The notes beneath the pieces are model-generated. The model was not told where the DNA came from. It searched no databases and saw nothing but the letters and a program-made list of their open reading frames with translations. Source: Bacteroidota bacterium (lineage in GTDB: Bacteria > Bacteroidota > Bacteroidia > Bacteroidales > Prolixibacteraceae). From it: 44,624 bases of DNA. Made by a program: the position numbers and the translations under genes. Shown here piece by piece: positions 7,661-16,824 of this stretch. The stretch spans positions 1 to 44,624 of the forward strand of contig JAEYNZ010000146.1 of NCBI GenBank assembly GCA_023412195.1. The letters are read 5' to 3'. Numbering within the stretch: position 1 is the first letter of the stretch; each line of letters begins with the position of its first letter.

Positions 7661-10600
7661 ATGGTTTCATTACACAACATACTCTCCATAGCGAAATACG
7701 AGCGAAAAACTTTGTTTAGAAGCTGGTTCTTCCGAATCTTTGGAGTTCTCTCGCTGCTGGTACTTTTCGGTATGAACTTCGCCATGATAATTGAAGGAGG
7801 GGGTGAACAGGGCTGGGCTATCAGAAGTATTCCGTCGGCTATACCATATTTCAACCTGTTAATATTAAATGTAGCACAGGCTGTAATTGCTGTTTTCCTG
7901 GCCTCTGATTTCCTTAAGCGCGATAAAAAACTCGATACAACTGAGGTCATATACATGCGTTCGATGACCAATGGAGAATATGTCATTGGCAAAACATGGG
8001 GCAACCTGCAGGTATTTCTGATTTTAAATATTGCGGTAGTTGCCATGGCTCTTATATTCAACCTGCTGTCACAAAGTACTTCGGTCAATTGGTTAAGCTA
8101 TGCTGTTTACCTGCTTCTGATCAGTGTCCCCACACTTGTCTTCATCATGGGACTTTCCTTTATGCTCATGAGTGTTGTAAGAAATCAGGCCATCACCTTT
8201 GTACTTATATTAGGATATATAGGCATAACGCTGTTTCTCATCCAGGACAAGTATTATTATATATTTGACTACATGGCGTTCAACATTCCTATGCTGATCT
8301 CAGATATCACAGGAATGGGCAATCTTGATAAGGTTCTTCTGCACAGGGGAATTTATTTATCATTCGGTATAAGTTTTATTTTCCTTACAATATACCTGTT
8401 AAAAAGACTGCCGCAATCAGAATCAATGACAATATTCTCCCTCATTTTTGCCATTCTCTTTTTCGGCGCAGGAGGTTTCCTGGTTTACACCCACCTTAGT
8501 AATTTTAAGCAAAATGAAAATTTAAGGCATGAAGTGGTAGAACTGAATAACAAATATGTAAATGAACCAGTTCCATCAACCATTGCACATTCAATTTCTT
8601 TGGCGCATAAAGGCACTTCTATAGAGGCAGTATCTGTTCTTACTTTAAAGAATGAGAAAGAGACTCCGGTGAACAGGCTTATAATGAGCATGAACGAAGG
8701 TCTTGAAGTAAATAATTTAAAACTTGACGGACAGCCTGTTGAATTTACACGCCAGCACCATCTTATCATTACAGATGAGAATTTAACATTAGAACCAGGC
8801 GAGCTAACTGAAGTAGAGATAAGTTACCGGGGAACGATCAATGAAAACCTGTGCTATCTCGATATCCCTGAAGCAGAAAGACAGCTGAAGTACGGAAAAT
8901 TTGTGCTGAATGTAGATAAACGTTATGCTTTCCTCACACCCTCCTATGTGCTGCTTACACCTGAAACCAACTGGTATCCAAAAACCGGTGTAACATATAG
9001 TTCTGCTGACGTACGCTGGCACCATTCGGAGTTCATTGACTTTGATCTTGAAGTAACAACAGAACCCGGATTACAAGCTGTTTCGCAGGGAAATATTACA
9101 GAAGAAGAGCCGGGCAGGTTTCGCTTTAGCAGCAGCAATCCGTTAACACAGATTTCGCTGGCCATCGGAAATTATGAAAAGAAAGCAGTGGAAAGGGACA
9201 GTATTGAATTTGGAATCTGGGTTATGAAGGGCCATGATTTCTTTTCTGATTCTTTTACTGAAGCAGTTGATACCATCCCTCAGTTAATCAGCGAAAGACT
9301 GGGTGATTTTGAGCGTACGTATAAACTGGAGTATGTATTCGAGAGACTTTTTCTTGTTGAAGTACCTGCGCAGTTTAAATCATACGAACGAATCTTCACA
9401 AGTCGTCAGGAAAATGTCCAGCCCGAACAGGTATATATTCCTGAAAAGGGATTTATGCTAAGGGAGGCTGATCTGGAAGGTTCGAAAAAAAGAATGGAAC
9501 AATGGGGACGTAGGAGTGATTTTACAATGACTGACAAAGACAAGGAAATTCGCCTCATATTTGATTTCCTCTCGATCCTGACAAATGAAAAAATAAGGAA
9601 TTTTATGGGAGGCGGAGGCGGATTTAATGCACAGGAAGTGTCCAGCCCTTATTTCATTTTCCCTATGCTTTACAATTTTCAGAATAATATCCAATCGGAA
9701 AACTGGCCAATTACGAACAGGATATTTGAAGCCTACCTTAAAAGCCAGACAACAGACATGAGGTCGTTGTTTATGCAGAATATGCAGGGGCTCAGCGGAG
9801 ATGAAATGGCAAACATTGCCTTGCAGGACAGTACCTTTGAACAGATCCTTGCCGATCCCAGACAGAAAAGCATTGTCGGTAATGTAATCAAGTTAAAAGG
9901 AGAAGTCCTGTTTTCCATAGTACAATGGAGGGCTGGCCAGGAAGTTTTCGAACAGTTTCTGGGGGATTTATTCAGGAAGTACAGGTTTAAGAATATTTCC
10001 TTTGAAGATTTCGATAAAAATTTAAATGAACAGTTTGGAATAGAACTCATACCTTTAATGGATAACTGGTTCAAAGCCAAATCGCTTCCCGGTTATATAT
10101 TCTCCCCTATCCAGGCCGTTAAGGTAAAATCAGGGGAACGCATGCGGACAAAAGTAACCGTAAAGGTGACTAACTTCTCAGAAACAGAAGGAATCGTTAA
10201 ATTTTCTTTCAGGCTTGGAGGAGGCGGAGGCCCCGGAAGAGGTTTTGGAAGAGGTCCGGGATCAGAAGATGTCATTAATAAATTAGTTTATCTGGAGCCA
10301 CACCAAACCAAAGACTTAAGCTATATGCTTGATGGTGATCCCCGTATGGTTACAGTAAATACCATGACTTCCAAAAACATTCCGCAGGTGATAATGCAAG
10401 GATTCAGGGAAATAGCAGAAGATCCTAAAGCTACTCCTTTCGAGGGGGAGGTGGTTTCAGAAATCCCTGTCAGCAAACAGCTACCCGGGGAAATTATAAT
10501 TGACAATGAAGACCCGCAATTTGTAATGACTGTTTCAGATGAAATCAGCCTCCTTGAAAAATGGCTGCACTCTGAAACTGAAGGAGCACAAAAATATTCT

Positions 10601-11017
10601 GGCACCAATTACTGGAGGCCTCCTGTTACCTGGACAGCAGTAACCAATTCTGATTTTTTTGGTGAGTATGTCCGCTCAGCATATTATATTAAAGCAGGTG
10701 ACGGTTCAATGAAGGCTAAATGGAATGTTCCAGTTTCAGAGCCAGGGTATTATGACGTTTATTATCATCTGTACAAACCCCGCAGGTTTGGCAGAGGTGG
10801 AGGTGGAGGAGGCAACGAGGAGAAAGGAGAATACCAGTTCTTTATTCACAGCGATGATGGTGCAGAAGAACAAACTCTTGCGATCCAAAGTGCTGAAGAA
10901 GGATGGAACCACCTGGGTTCATTTTATTTCTCCCCTGATACAGCCCTGATTGAATTATCAAATAAGTCGGAGTCACGAGTCATATTTGCTGATGCCGTGC
11001 GACTTGTGAAATTATAG
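7661..11017 (+). CDS. ABC-2 permease fused to M1-peptidase-like and golvesin-like domains
   Basis: Large inner-membrane protein of 1118 aa. Residues 1-275 hold about six membrane segments typical of ABC-2 permeases. Residues about 300-810 resemble the periplasmic part of M1 aminopeptidase-like permeases of Bacteroidetes: the beta-rich start ends in YLDIPE and FLTPSY, then NWYPKTG, and SRQEN near 581-585 stands roughly where GxMEN occurs. No HExxH zinc motif exists anywhere in the protein, so it is probably not a peptidase. Glycine-rich stretches occur at 650-654, 853-865 and 1045-1051. The last about 170 residues (945-1118) look like a golvesin C-terminal-like beta-sandwich: WNVPVSEPGYYDVYY, then GWNHLGSFYFS and RVIFADAVRLVKL. 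It is partnered by the upstream ATPase, and TolC follows 44 bp later. Assignments are by eye. Confidence 0.82.
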   Translation: MVSLHNILSIAKYERKTLFRSWFFRIFGVLSLLVLFGMNFAMIIEGGGEQGWAIRSIPSAIPYFNLLILNVAQAVIAVFLASDFLKRDKKLDTTEVIYMRSMTNGEYVIGKTWGNLQVFLILNIAVVAMALIFNLLSQSTSVNWLSYAVYLLLISVPTLVFIMGLSFMLMSVVRNQAITFVLILGYIGITLFLIQDKYYYIFDYMAFNIPMLISDITGMGNLDKVLLHRGIYLSFGISFIFLTIYLLKRLPQSESMTIFSLIFAILFFGAGGFLVYTHLSNFKQNENLRHEVVELNNKYVNEPVPSTIAHSISLAHKGTSIEAVSVLTLKNEKETPVNRLIMSMNEGLEVNNLKLDGQPVEFTRQHHLIITDENLTLEPGELTEVEISYRGTINENLCYLDIPEAERQLKYGKFVLNVDKRYAFLTPSYVLLTPETNWYPKTGVTYSSADVRWHHSEFIDFDLEVTTEPGLQAVSQGNITEEEPGRFRFSSSNPLTQISLAIGNYEKKAVERDSIEFGIWVMKGHDFFSDSFTEAVDTIPQLISERLGDFERTYKLEYVFERLFLVEVPAQFKSYERIFTSRQENVQPEQVYIPEKGFMLREADLEGSKKRMEQWGRRSDFTMTDKDKEIRLIFDFLSILTNEKIRNFMGGGGGFNAQEVSSPYFIFPMLYNFQNNIQSENWPITNRIFEAYLKSQTTDMRSLFMQNMQGLSGDEMANIALQDSTFEQILADPRQKSIVGNVIKLKGEVLFSIVQWRAGQEVFEQFLGDLFRKYRFKNISFEDFDKNLNEQFGIELIPLMDNWFKAKSLPGYIFSPIQAVKVKSGERMRTKVTVKVTNFSETEGIVKFSFRLGGGGGPGRGFGRGPGSEDVINKLVYLEPHQTKDLSYMLDGDPRMVTVNTMTSKNIPQVIMQGFREIAEDPKATPFEGEVVSEIPVSKQLPGEIIIDNEDPQFVMTVSDEISLLEKWLHSETEGAQKYSGTNYWRPPVTWTAVTNSDFFGEYVRSAYYIKAGDGSMKAKWNVPVSEPGYYDVYYHLYKPRRFGRGGGGGGNEEKGEYQFFIHSDDGAEEQTLAIQSAEEGWNHLGSFYFSPDTALIELSNKSESRVIFADAVRLVKL

Positions 11018-11061
11018 TAAATAAATGAAAGGTGTGTGAATTTTTTAAACTTAAAACCAAA

Positions 11062-12537
11062 ATGCGAAAATTAATTTTTCTGCTTGTAACATTCATGCTG
11101 GGGATCATAAACGCAAATTCCCAGGAAATACTGACACTGGAAAAGGCTTTGCAAATTGCCGAAACTGGCAGCCCCGACCTGCAGCGTTCCATACTTAACC
11201 GGGAAAGGTTCTCAAAAAGCCTTGAAGCTCAAAGGGCTGCCTTGAAATCACGTTTTTCACTCGATGTTACTCCTGTTGCTTATGGGCGAAACCGAAGGTT
11301 CGATAACAGGGTTTCACAATGGTATACGAATGAAAATTTTCAGACAAGTACCATGTTCAGAGTTGTTCAACCTATATTGCCCACTGATGGAACCATTTCT
11401 TTAACCAATGAATTTGGCTGGCAAAGCAATTATTCTGACGCAACAGATATTGAAAGCCAGGTATTCTACAACAACCTGTACTTAAATATAAATCAACCTC
11501 TGTTTACTTATAACCGGCAGAAACTGGAACTGAAGGAACTGGAGCTTAGCTTCGAAAATGCCAATATCAGTTACGCTATTCAACGGCTGAACCTGGAACG
11601 AAATGTTACACAGTTTTTTTATAACGTGTACATGACACAGATGAACCTGAATATAGCCCGTGAGGAATTAAAGAATACAGAAAACAGTTACAGCATTATA
11701 AGAAATAAGGTAGACGCCGGTTTGGCCGCAATGGAAGAACTTTATCAGGCAGAACTCAACCTTGCAACTGCAAAATCATCGCTTCAAAATTCTGAAGTTA
11801 ATTTTGAAAATGCAAAAGACCAGTTAAAGCTTTATCTGGGCATGGATCTCTACCAGGATTTTGCTATTCTTGCTAATGTGGCTGCAAACCCTGTCCAGGT
11901 CGACCTTGAAAAAGCCATTGCTAATGGAATGAAATCAAGAATGGAACTTCGCCAACGGGAGATAGATGTTGAAACAAGCATGTTTGAACTAATCCGCACA
12001 CGTTCACTGAATGAATTCAGGGGCGACATAAACCTTCGCCTGGGGGTTTCAGGCGATAATAAAAACCTTGATCAGATTTTTGATTCTCCTACAAACAGCC
12101 CTTCGGTTGCAGTAAGTTTCAGCATCCCACTATTTGACTGGGGTGAAAAGAAGGCCCGGATTGCAGCACAGGAAGCCTCTATGGAGATGCAAAAACTTAA
12201 TTTTGCCGACGAACAGAATCAAATCATTATTGGGATCAGGCAGGCATACAGGAATCTTCAAAACCAGTTAAACCAGATAGACATTGCCAATCAAAGCCAG
12301 AACAATGCACAGCTTACTTACGAAATCAATCTGGAGCGTTATGAGAACGGTGATCTTACCGGTATGGACCTTAACCTATATCAGACCCAGTTATCCGAAA
12401 GAAAACTTGCTTATGCCCAGGCACTAATTAATTACAAAATAGAATTGCTTAACCTGAAAATCCAAAGCCTGTTCGACTTTGAAAACAATCAGGAAATCAT
12501 ACCGTCAGATTTATACTTAAACAAAAACAATCAATAA
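11062..12537 (+). CDS. TolC-family outer-membrane efflux protein
   Basis: Outer-membrane channel of a tripartite export system. It has a signal peptide (MRKLIFLLVTF, cleavage near NANSQ), then the TolC/OEP pattern of long amphipathic helices in two repeats: LTLEKALQIAETGSPDLQ opens the first, and SIPLFDWGEKKARIAAQEAS marks the second. The mature length of about 470 aa is usual for the family. I chose ATG 11062 over a GTG 30 nt upstream because it starts directly at the signal peptide; the protein is then 491 aa. It follows the ABC permease and precedes the membrane-fusion protein and two RND genes, which makes it the exit duct of that assembly. Confidence 0.94.
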   Translation: MRKLIFLLVTFMLGIINANSQEILTLEKALQIAETGSPDLQRSILNRERFSKSLEAQRAALKSRFSLDVTPVAYGRNRRFDNRVSQWYTNENFQTSTMFRVVQPILPTDGTISLTNEFGWQSNYSDATDIESQVFYNNLYLNINQPLFTYNRQKLELKELELSFENANISYAIQRLNLERNVTQFFYNVYMTQMNLNIAREELKNTENSYSIIRNKVDAGLAAMEELYQAELNLATAKSSLQNSEVNFENAKDQLKLYLGMDLYQDFAILANVAANPVQVDLEKAIANGMKSRMELRQREIDVETSMFELIRTRSLNEFRGDINLRLGVSGDNKNLDQIFDSPTNSPSVAVSFSIPLFDWGEKKARIAAQEASMEMQKLNFADEQNQIIIGIRQAYRNLQNQLNQIDIANQSQNNAQLTYEINLERYENGDLTGMDLNLYQTQLSERKLAYAQALINYKIELLNLKIQSLFDFENNQEIIPSDLYLNKNNQ

Positions 12538-12646
12538 CAACAAGTACAAGATGAAAAGAGTCATGAACATGTTGGCTAAATTATACCTAAACTCCTCAAA
12601 TTATTTAAATCATTTAGTACCATTGAACTTTAACAATAATAAAAAC

Positions 12647-13705
12647 ATGAAAACAATAAAATTCCTGCCCATCATAATGTTTATGACTGTTATTGCTGCA
12701 TGCAGCCAGCAAGGCCAGAGTGAAAGCAGTGAACTGGCAGTGCCTGTGTCAGTGGAAGATGTAAAGCTTCAGGGCATTAAACAATTTGTAAGTACAACAG
12801 GTACAGTAAAGGCAACGTCCGAAGTGGTTCTGAATTCTGAAATGACAGGGGAATATTACCTGCAAAGAAATCCTGCTACAGGAAGGCCTTTTAAGCTTGG
12901 AGACAGAGTAAATAAGGGTCAGACCATCATCCGGTTTGAAAATGAGGAGTACGAGAATAATCTTGCTGTAGAAGCAGTGAAGCTGAACCTTGAGATTTCT
13001 GAACAGGAGTATGAAAAGCAAAAGTCGCTTTATGAAAAAGGTGGTGTGACCTTGCGTGAACTTAGAAATTCAGAAGTATCCAGAACAAACGCACAGTACA
13101 ATTTCGAAAATTCCAGGATCCAGCTGGCTAAAATGAATGTTGTAGCACCCTTTTCCGGAGTAATTGTTGAATTACCCTATTACACCAACGGAACAAGGCT
13201 GACATCAGGTTCACATCTGGTGACCCTGATGAGCTATGATCAGATGTATATGCTCATAAACCTTCCTGAAAATAATATTCCTCAACTTCAGCTCGGGCAG
13301 GAGGTTCTGGTTACTAGCTATACACTTCCCAACGATACCCTGACAGGAAAAGTAACTGAAATTTCACCTGCCATAAGTACTGAAACCCGCACGTTTGCAG
13401 GTAAAATCGAAATTACAAACCCCGGTTTAAAATTCAGACCTGGCATGTTTGTAAAAGCTGATATTATTACCGACCAAAAGGATAGTACAGTAGTAATTCC
13501 CAAAGATATCATCATGACTGGCGGACGTGGCAAGTATGTCTTCATCGTAGGGCGGAACAGTGCAGCAGACAGCCGATACATAACCACAGGTATCGAAAAT
13601 CAGAATGATGTTGAAGTGGTGGAAGGACTTCAGGCTAATGACAGGTTAATCATTCAGGGATATGAAACCCTGCGCAACAATTCAAAGGTTAAAATAATCC
13701 GCTAG
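12647..13705 (+). CDS. HlyD/AcrA-type membrane-fusion lipoprotein (RND adaptor)
   Basis: Periplasmic adaptor that links RND permease and TolC channel. The start at ATG 12647 gives 352 aa with a lipoprotein signal ending VIAAC (Cys19). The frame is open 32 codons further upstream from 12551, but that stretch lacks signal features. It shows the usual layout: beta-strand and lipoyl half (LNSEMTGEYYL, GDRVNKGQTIIRFE), a short helical hairpin, the second lipoyl half (VVAPFSGVIVELPYY), a beta-barrel (LGQEVLVTSYTLP) and a membrane-proximal domain ending VEGLQANDRLIIQGYE. The gene lies 109 nt after TolC and 31 nt before the first RND gene, fitting a classical MFP-RND arrangement. Confidence 0.93.
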   Translation: MKTIKFLPIIMFMTVIAACSQQGQSESSELAVPVSVEDVKLQGIKQFVSTTGTVKATSEVVLNSEMTGEYYLQRNPATGRPFKLGDRVNKGQTIIRFENEEYENNLAVEAVKLNLEISEQEYEKQKSLYEKGGVTLRELRNSEVSRTNAQYNFENSRIQLAKMNVVAPFSGVIVELPYYTNGTRLTSGSHLVTLMSYDQMYMLINLPENNIPQLQLGQEVLVTSYTLPNDTLTGKVTEISPAISTETRTFAGKIEITNPGLKFRPGMFVKADIITDQKDSTVVIPKDIIMTGGRGKYVFIVGRNSAADSRYITTGIENQNDVEVVEGLQANDRLIIQGYETLRNNSKVKIIR

Positions 13706-13736
13706 TTAAAACGGAACCCTAAAGAAAGTCAGTCCA

Positions 13737-16700
13737 ATGAAGAAATTAACTCAATTTTCAGTCGATTACCCGGTTACCATACTGATGATCGTCCTTGGAG
13801 TCATTCTCCTTGGATTCATTTCATTTGACAAGCTGGGAGTCGATCTGTTTCCTGACCTGAACTCTCCCCGTATTTTTATTGAGGTAAAATCGGGTGAACG
13901 TCCACCTGAGGAAATGGAAAAACAGTTTGTTGAAAACATAGAAGCCCTTGCCATAAGACAGTCAGATGTTCTGCAGGTTTCTTCAGTTACCAGGGTAGGA
14001 ACTGCCCAGATAACTGTGGAATATGCCTGGAACAAGGATATGGATGAAGCTTTCCTCGACCTTCAAAAGGCAATGAATTCCCTGACACAAAATGCTGATA
14101 TAGATGATTTAAGAATCACACAGCACGATCCGAATACTACTCCAGTTATGCTTATCGCTGTGCGTCACAATGAAATTACCGATATGAACGAAATCAGAAA
14201 AGTTGCGGAGAATTATATCCGTAATGAACTGATCAGGCTGGAGGGGGTAGCCGAAGTGGAACTATCGGGTCAGGAAGAAAGTGAAATCATTATCAGCACC
14301 GATCATTACCGTCTCGAATCACAGGGATTGTCGCTTGATGAAGTAAGTTCCCGCATCCAGAATTTCAACCGCAATGTTTCGGGCGGAAGGATTAGTGAGA
14401 TGGGACTTCAATATATTGTGAAGGGTGTGGGCATGCTGAGTGATTTAAATGATTTTGAAGGCCTGATTGTAGGCTATAAAGCAGTAAGGCCGGAAACAAC
14501 AGGAAATTCAAGAATAGAAATGGCACCTGTTTTCCTCAGAGATGTAGCTACAATATCAACGGGGAATAAGGAACCTGCAAATATTGTACATTTCAATGGT
14601 GAAAGAAGTGTAGGCCTCGCAATATATAAGGAAACTAAATTTAACACTGTAAAAGCTGTTGATCAGATAAACAAGGCACTTGCAAATATTGAAAGAGCCC
14701 TGCCCGGTTATACTCTGCAGCAGGTATCCAACCAGGGAAGTTTCATCAGCAGTTCCATAAAGGAAGTACAGAATACAGCCCTTTTGGGAATTCTCCTTGC
14801 TGTGTTCATTTTATTTATTTTCCTGAGAAGGATAGGCACCACGCTTATTGTAAGCATTGCCATTCCGATTTCAATCATTGCTACCTTCAACCTGATGTAC
14901 TTTAATAACCTCACCATTAACATCATGACTTTGGGTGGTCTTGCTCTTGGTGCAGGTATGCTCGTTGACAATGCCATTGTAGTACTGGAAAACATATTCA
15001 GGAACCATGAAAATGGAATGAGTGTAAAGGATGCTGCCATTTCAGGAACAGCCGAAGTGGGAGGGGCAATTACTGCCTCAACCCTTACCACCATCGTAGT
15101 ATTTCTACCAATTGTTTACATGCATGGAGCATCAGGTGAATTATTCAAGGATCAGGCATGGACGGTTGCATTCTCATTAATTTCCTCATTGTTTGTTGCT
15201 ATTTTTGTTATTCCTGCATTGTACCATTGGTTTTATAAAAATAAAAAAGCACCTGTTAAAAGACATTCTGTCAAAATGGGTGGTTATGCCAGGTTCCTTG
15301 GGAAGGTGCTCAATATAAAATGGCCAGTTGTAATACTAACCTTTATTCTTGTAGCAGGATCATTTATGCTGGTACCTTTCATTGGCACTGAGTTCATGCC
15401 GAAAACGGAAACCAGGGAATTCACAATGAACCTGAAGCTTCAGGAAGGTACCAAACTTAAACGGACAGAAGCAACAGTTAAAAATATTGAAACCATTCTG
15501 TCAGAATTCCTGGGGGAAAATCTTGATAAATTATATTCCCACTCTGGCCCCTCAACCAGTATGGCCGGTGATGTCACCTCCGTATTTTATGGAGAGAATA
15601 CCGCACAAATAAAAGTGATTCTTAAGCCTGAATCCAGCGTTACTACTTCTGAAGTCATTTCCACCATGGACAGGCTAACTGCCAATACACCAGGACTTGA
15701 GATCAGTTACTCTGAAGAACAAAGTGCCTTGAAGTCGATCCTTGGTACAGATGAGGCTCCGCTTGTTGTAGAAGTAAGGGGTGAAGATCTTGGTGAAATT
15801 GAGAATCTTGTTGTCCAGGTAAGTGAAAAAATGGAAAACATCAACGGTTTGTTCAATATCAGGAGTTCGATTGAAGACGGTGCCCCGGGGGTGGAAGTAC
15901 ATGTTGACCGTATCAGGGCAGGCATGCATAATATTGATATCAATAATGTAATATCGCAGATGCAGGATCAACTGGAAGGTAAAAATGCAGGTCAGATTGA
16001 GAGGTCGGGTGAAATGCGTGATATCACAATTAAAGTTCCGGAAAAAGGGCTGAATGAAATCTATCAGCTGACCATCAATTCTGGCAATCAGGTTTTCAGA
16101 TTAAGTGAAATTGCAGATATTTCTTTTGGCACCTCACCAAAGGAAATTTTAAGAATGAATCAAAACCGGACAGGGCGTATAACAGCTCAAATGGATAAAG
16201 GACTTGCCCTGAACCACGTTGCTCAAAGCATCCGGCAGGAAACATCATCCATTGAATTGCCGGCCAACTACAGGATTATGATTACAGGGGAAGAAGAAAA
16301 GCGGCAGGAATCAGTCAGCAGTTTAAGCTTTGCCCTTATTCTTTCTGTGATCCTGGTTTACATGGTAATGGCGTCACAGTTTGAATCGCTTGTGCATCCA
16401 TTTACGATTTTACTTACCATTCCTCTTGCAGTAGTGGGCAGCATTCTGATTTTTCTTGCATTGGGTAAAACATTTAATATAATGGCATTGATTGGTATCA
16501 TCATGCTGGCAGGTATAGCTGTAAACAATTCCATCATTCTAGTCGACCGGATTAATCAGCTCATAAGGGAAGGCATGGAAAGAAGGGAAGCCATACTCCA
16601 GGCAGGGCAACAACGCATCCGCCCGATCATTATGACCAGCCTTACTACAATATTAGCCTTATTACCGCTCACATTCGGGTTCGGAGAAAGCGCTTCTTTG

Positions 16701-16823
16701 CGGTCACCTATGGCCCTTGCAGTGATTGGTGGCCTTGTAACTTCAACGCTTCTTACACTGGTAGTCATTCCATGTGTATTTGATATTTTAGACAGGACAA
16801 GAACCTTATTTTCAAAAAAATAA
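13737..16823 (+). CDS. RND efflux permease (HAE-1/AcrB-type), first of two
   Basis: Inner-membrane proton-driven efflux subunit of 1028 aa, normal for AcrB/MdtB-type proteins. Twelve membrane segments in two sets (after residues about 10, 345-500, 530 and 865-1020) surround two large periplasmic porter/docking loops. In TM4 the usual Asp-Asp pair reads Asp411-Asn412 (MLVDNAIVVLENI). In TM10 the position of AcrB Lys940 is Asn930 (GIAVNNSIILVDR). One essential Asp is thus kept, while the second Asp and the Lys are absent; the Asn-Asn form of TM10 is found in other RND subfamilies. It ends 1 nt before the next RND gene starts, so the two are probably translated together and may form a heteromeric trimer like MdtBC. 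Confidence 0.95.
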   Translation: MKKLTQFSVDYPVTILMIVLGVILLGFISFDKLGVDLFPDLNSPRIFIEVKSGERPPEEMEKQFVENIEALAIRQSDVLQVSSVTRVGTAQITVEYAWNKDMDEAFLDLQKAMNSLTQNADIDDLRITQHDPNTTPVMLIAVRHNEITDMNEIRKVAENYIRNELIRLEGVAEVELSGQEESEIIISTDHYRLESQGLSLDEVSSRIQNFNRNVSGGRISEMGLQYIVKGVGMLSDLNDFEGLIVGYKAVRPETTGNSRIEMAPVFLRDVATISTGNKEPANIVHFNGERSVGLAIYKETKFNTVKAVDQINKALANIERALPGYTLQQVSNQGSFISSSIKEVQNTALLGILLAVFILFIFLRRIGTTLIVSIAIPISIIATFNLMYFNNLTINIMTLGGLALGAGMLVDNAIVVLENIFRNHENGMSVKDAAISGTAEVGGAITASTLTTIVVFLPIVYMHGASGELFKDQAWTVAFSLISSLFVAIFVIPALYHWFYKNKKAPVKRHSVKMGGYARFLGKVLNIKWPVVILTFILVAGSFMLVPFIGTEFMPKTETREFTMNLKLQEGTKLKRTEATVKNIETILSEFLGENLDKLYSHSGPSTSMAGDVTSVFYGENTAQIKVILKPESSVTTSEVISTMDRLTANTPGLEISYSEEQSALKSILGTDEAPLVVEVRGEDLGEIENLVVQVSEKMENINGLFNIRSSIEDGAPGVEVHVDRIRAGMHNIDINNVISQMQDQLEGKNAGQIERSGEMRDITIKVPEKGLNEIYQLTINSGNQVFRLSEIADISFGTSPKEILRMNQNRTGRITAQMDKGLALNHVAQSIRQETSSIELPANYRIMITGEEEKRQESVSSLSFALILSVILVYMVMASQFESLVHPFTILLTIPLAVVGSILIFLALGKTFNIMALIGIIMLAGIAVNNSIILVDRINQLIREGMERREAILQAGQQRIRPIIMTSLTTILALLPLTFGFGESASLRSPMALAVIGGLVTSTLLTLVVIPCVFDILDRTRTLFSKK

Positions 16824-16824
16824 G

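Noticed and set aside
9600..9625. Possible frameshift at Gly-rich runs in the ABC permease fusion
   Set aside because: The frame continues with family-like sequence on both sides, so no break is needed.
12551..12646. N-terminal extension of the membrane-fusion protein
   Set aside because: The extra 32 residues lack signal features and stand in front of a perfect lipoprotein signal starting at 12647.
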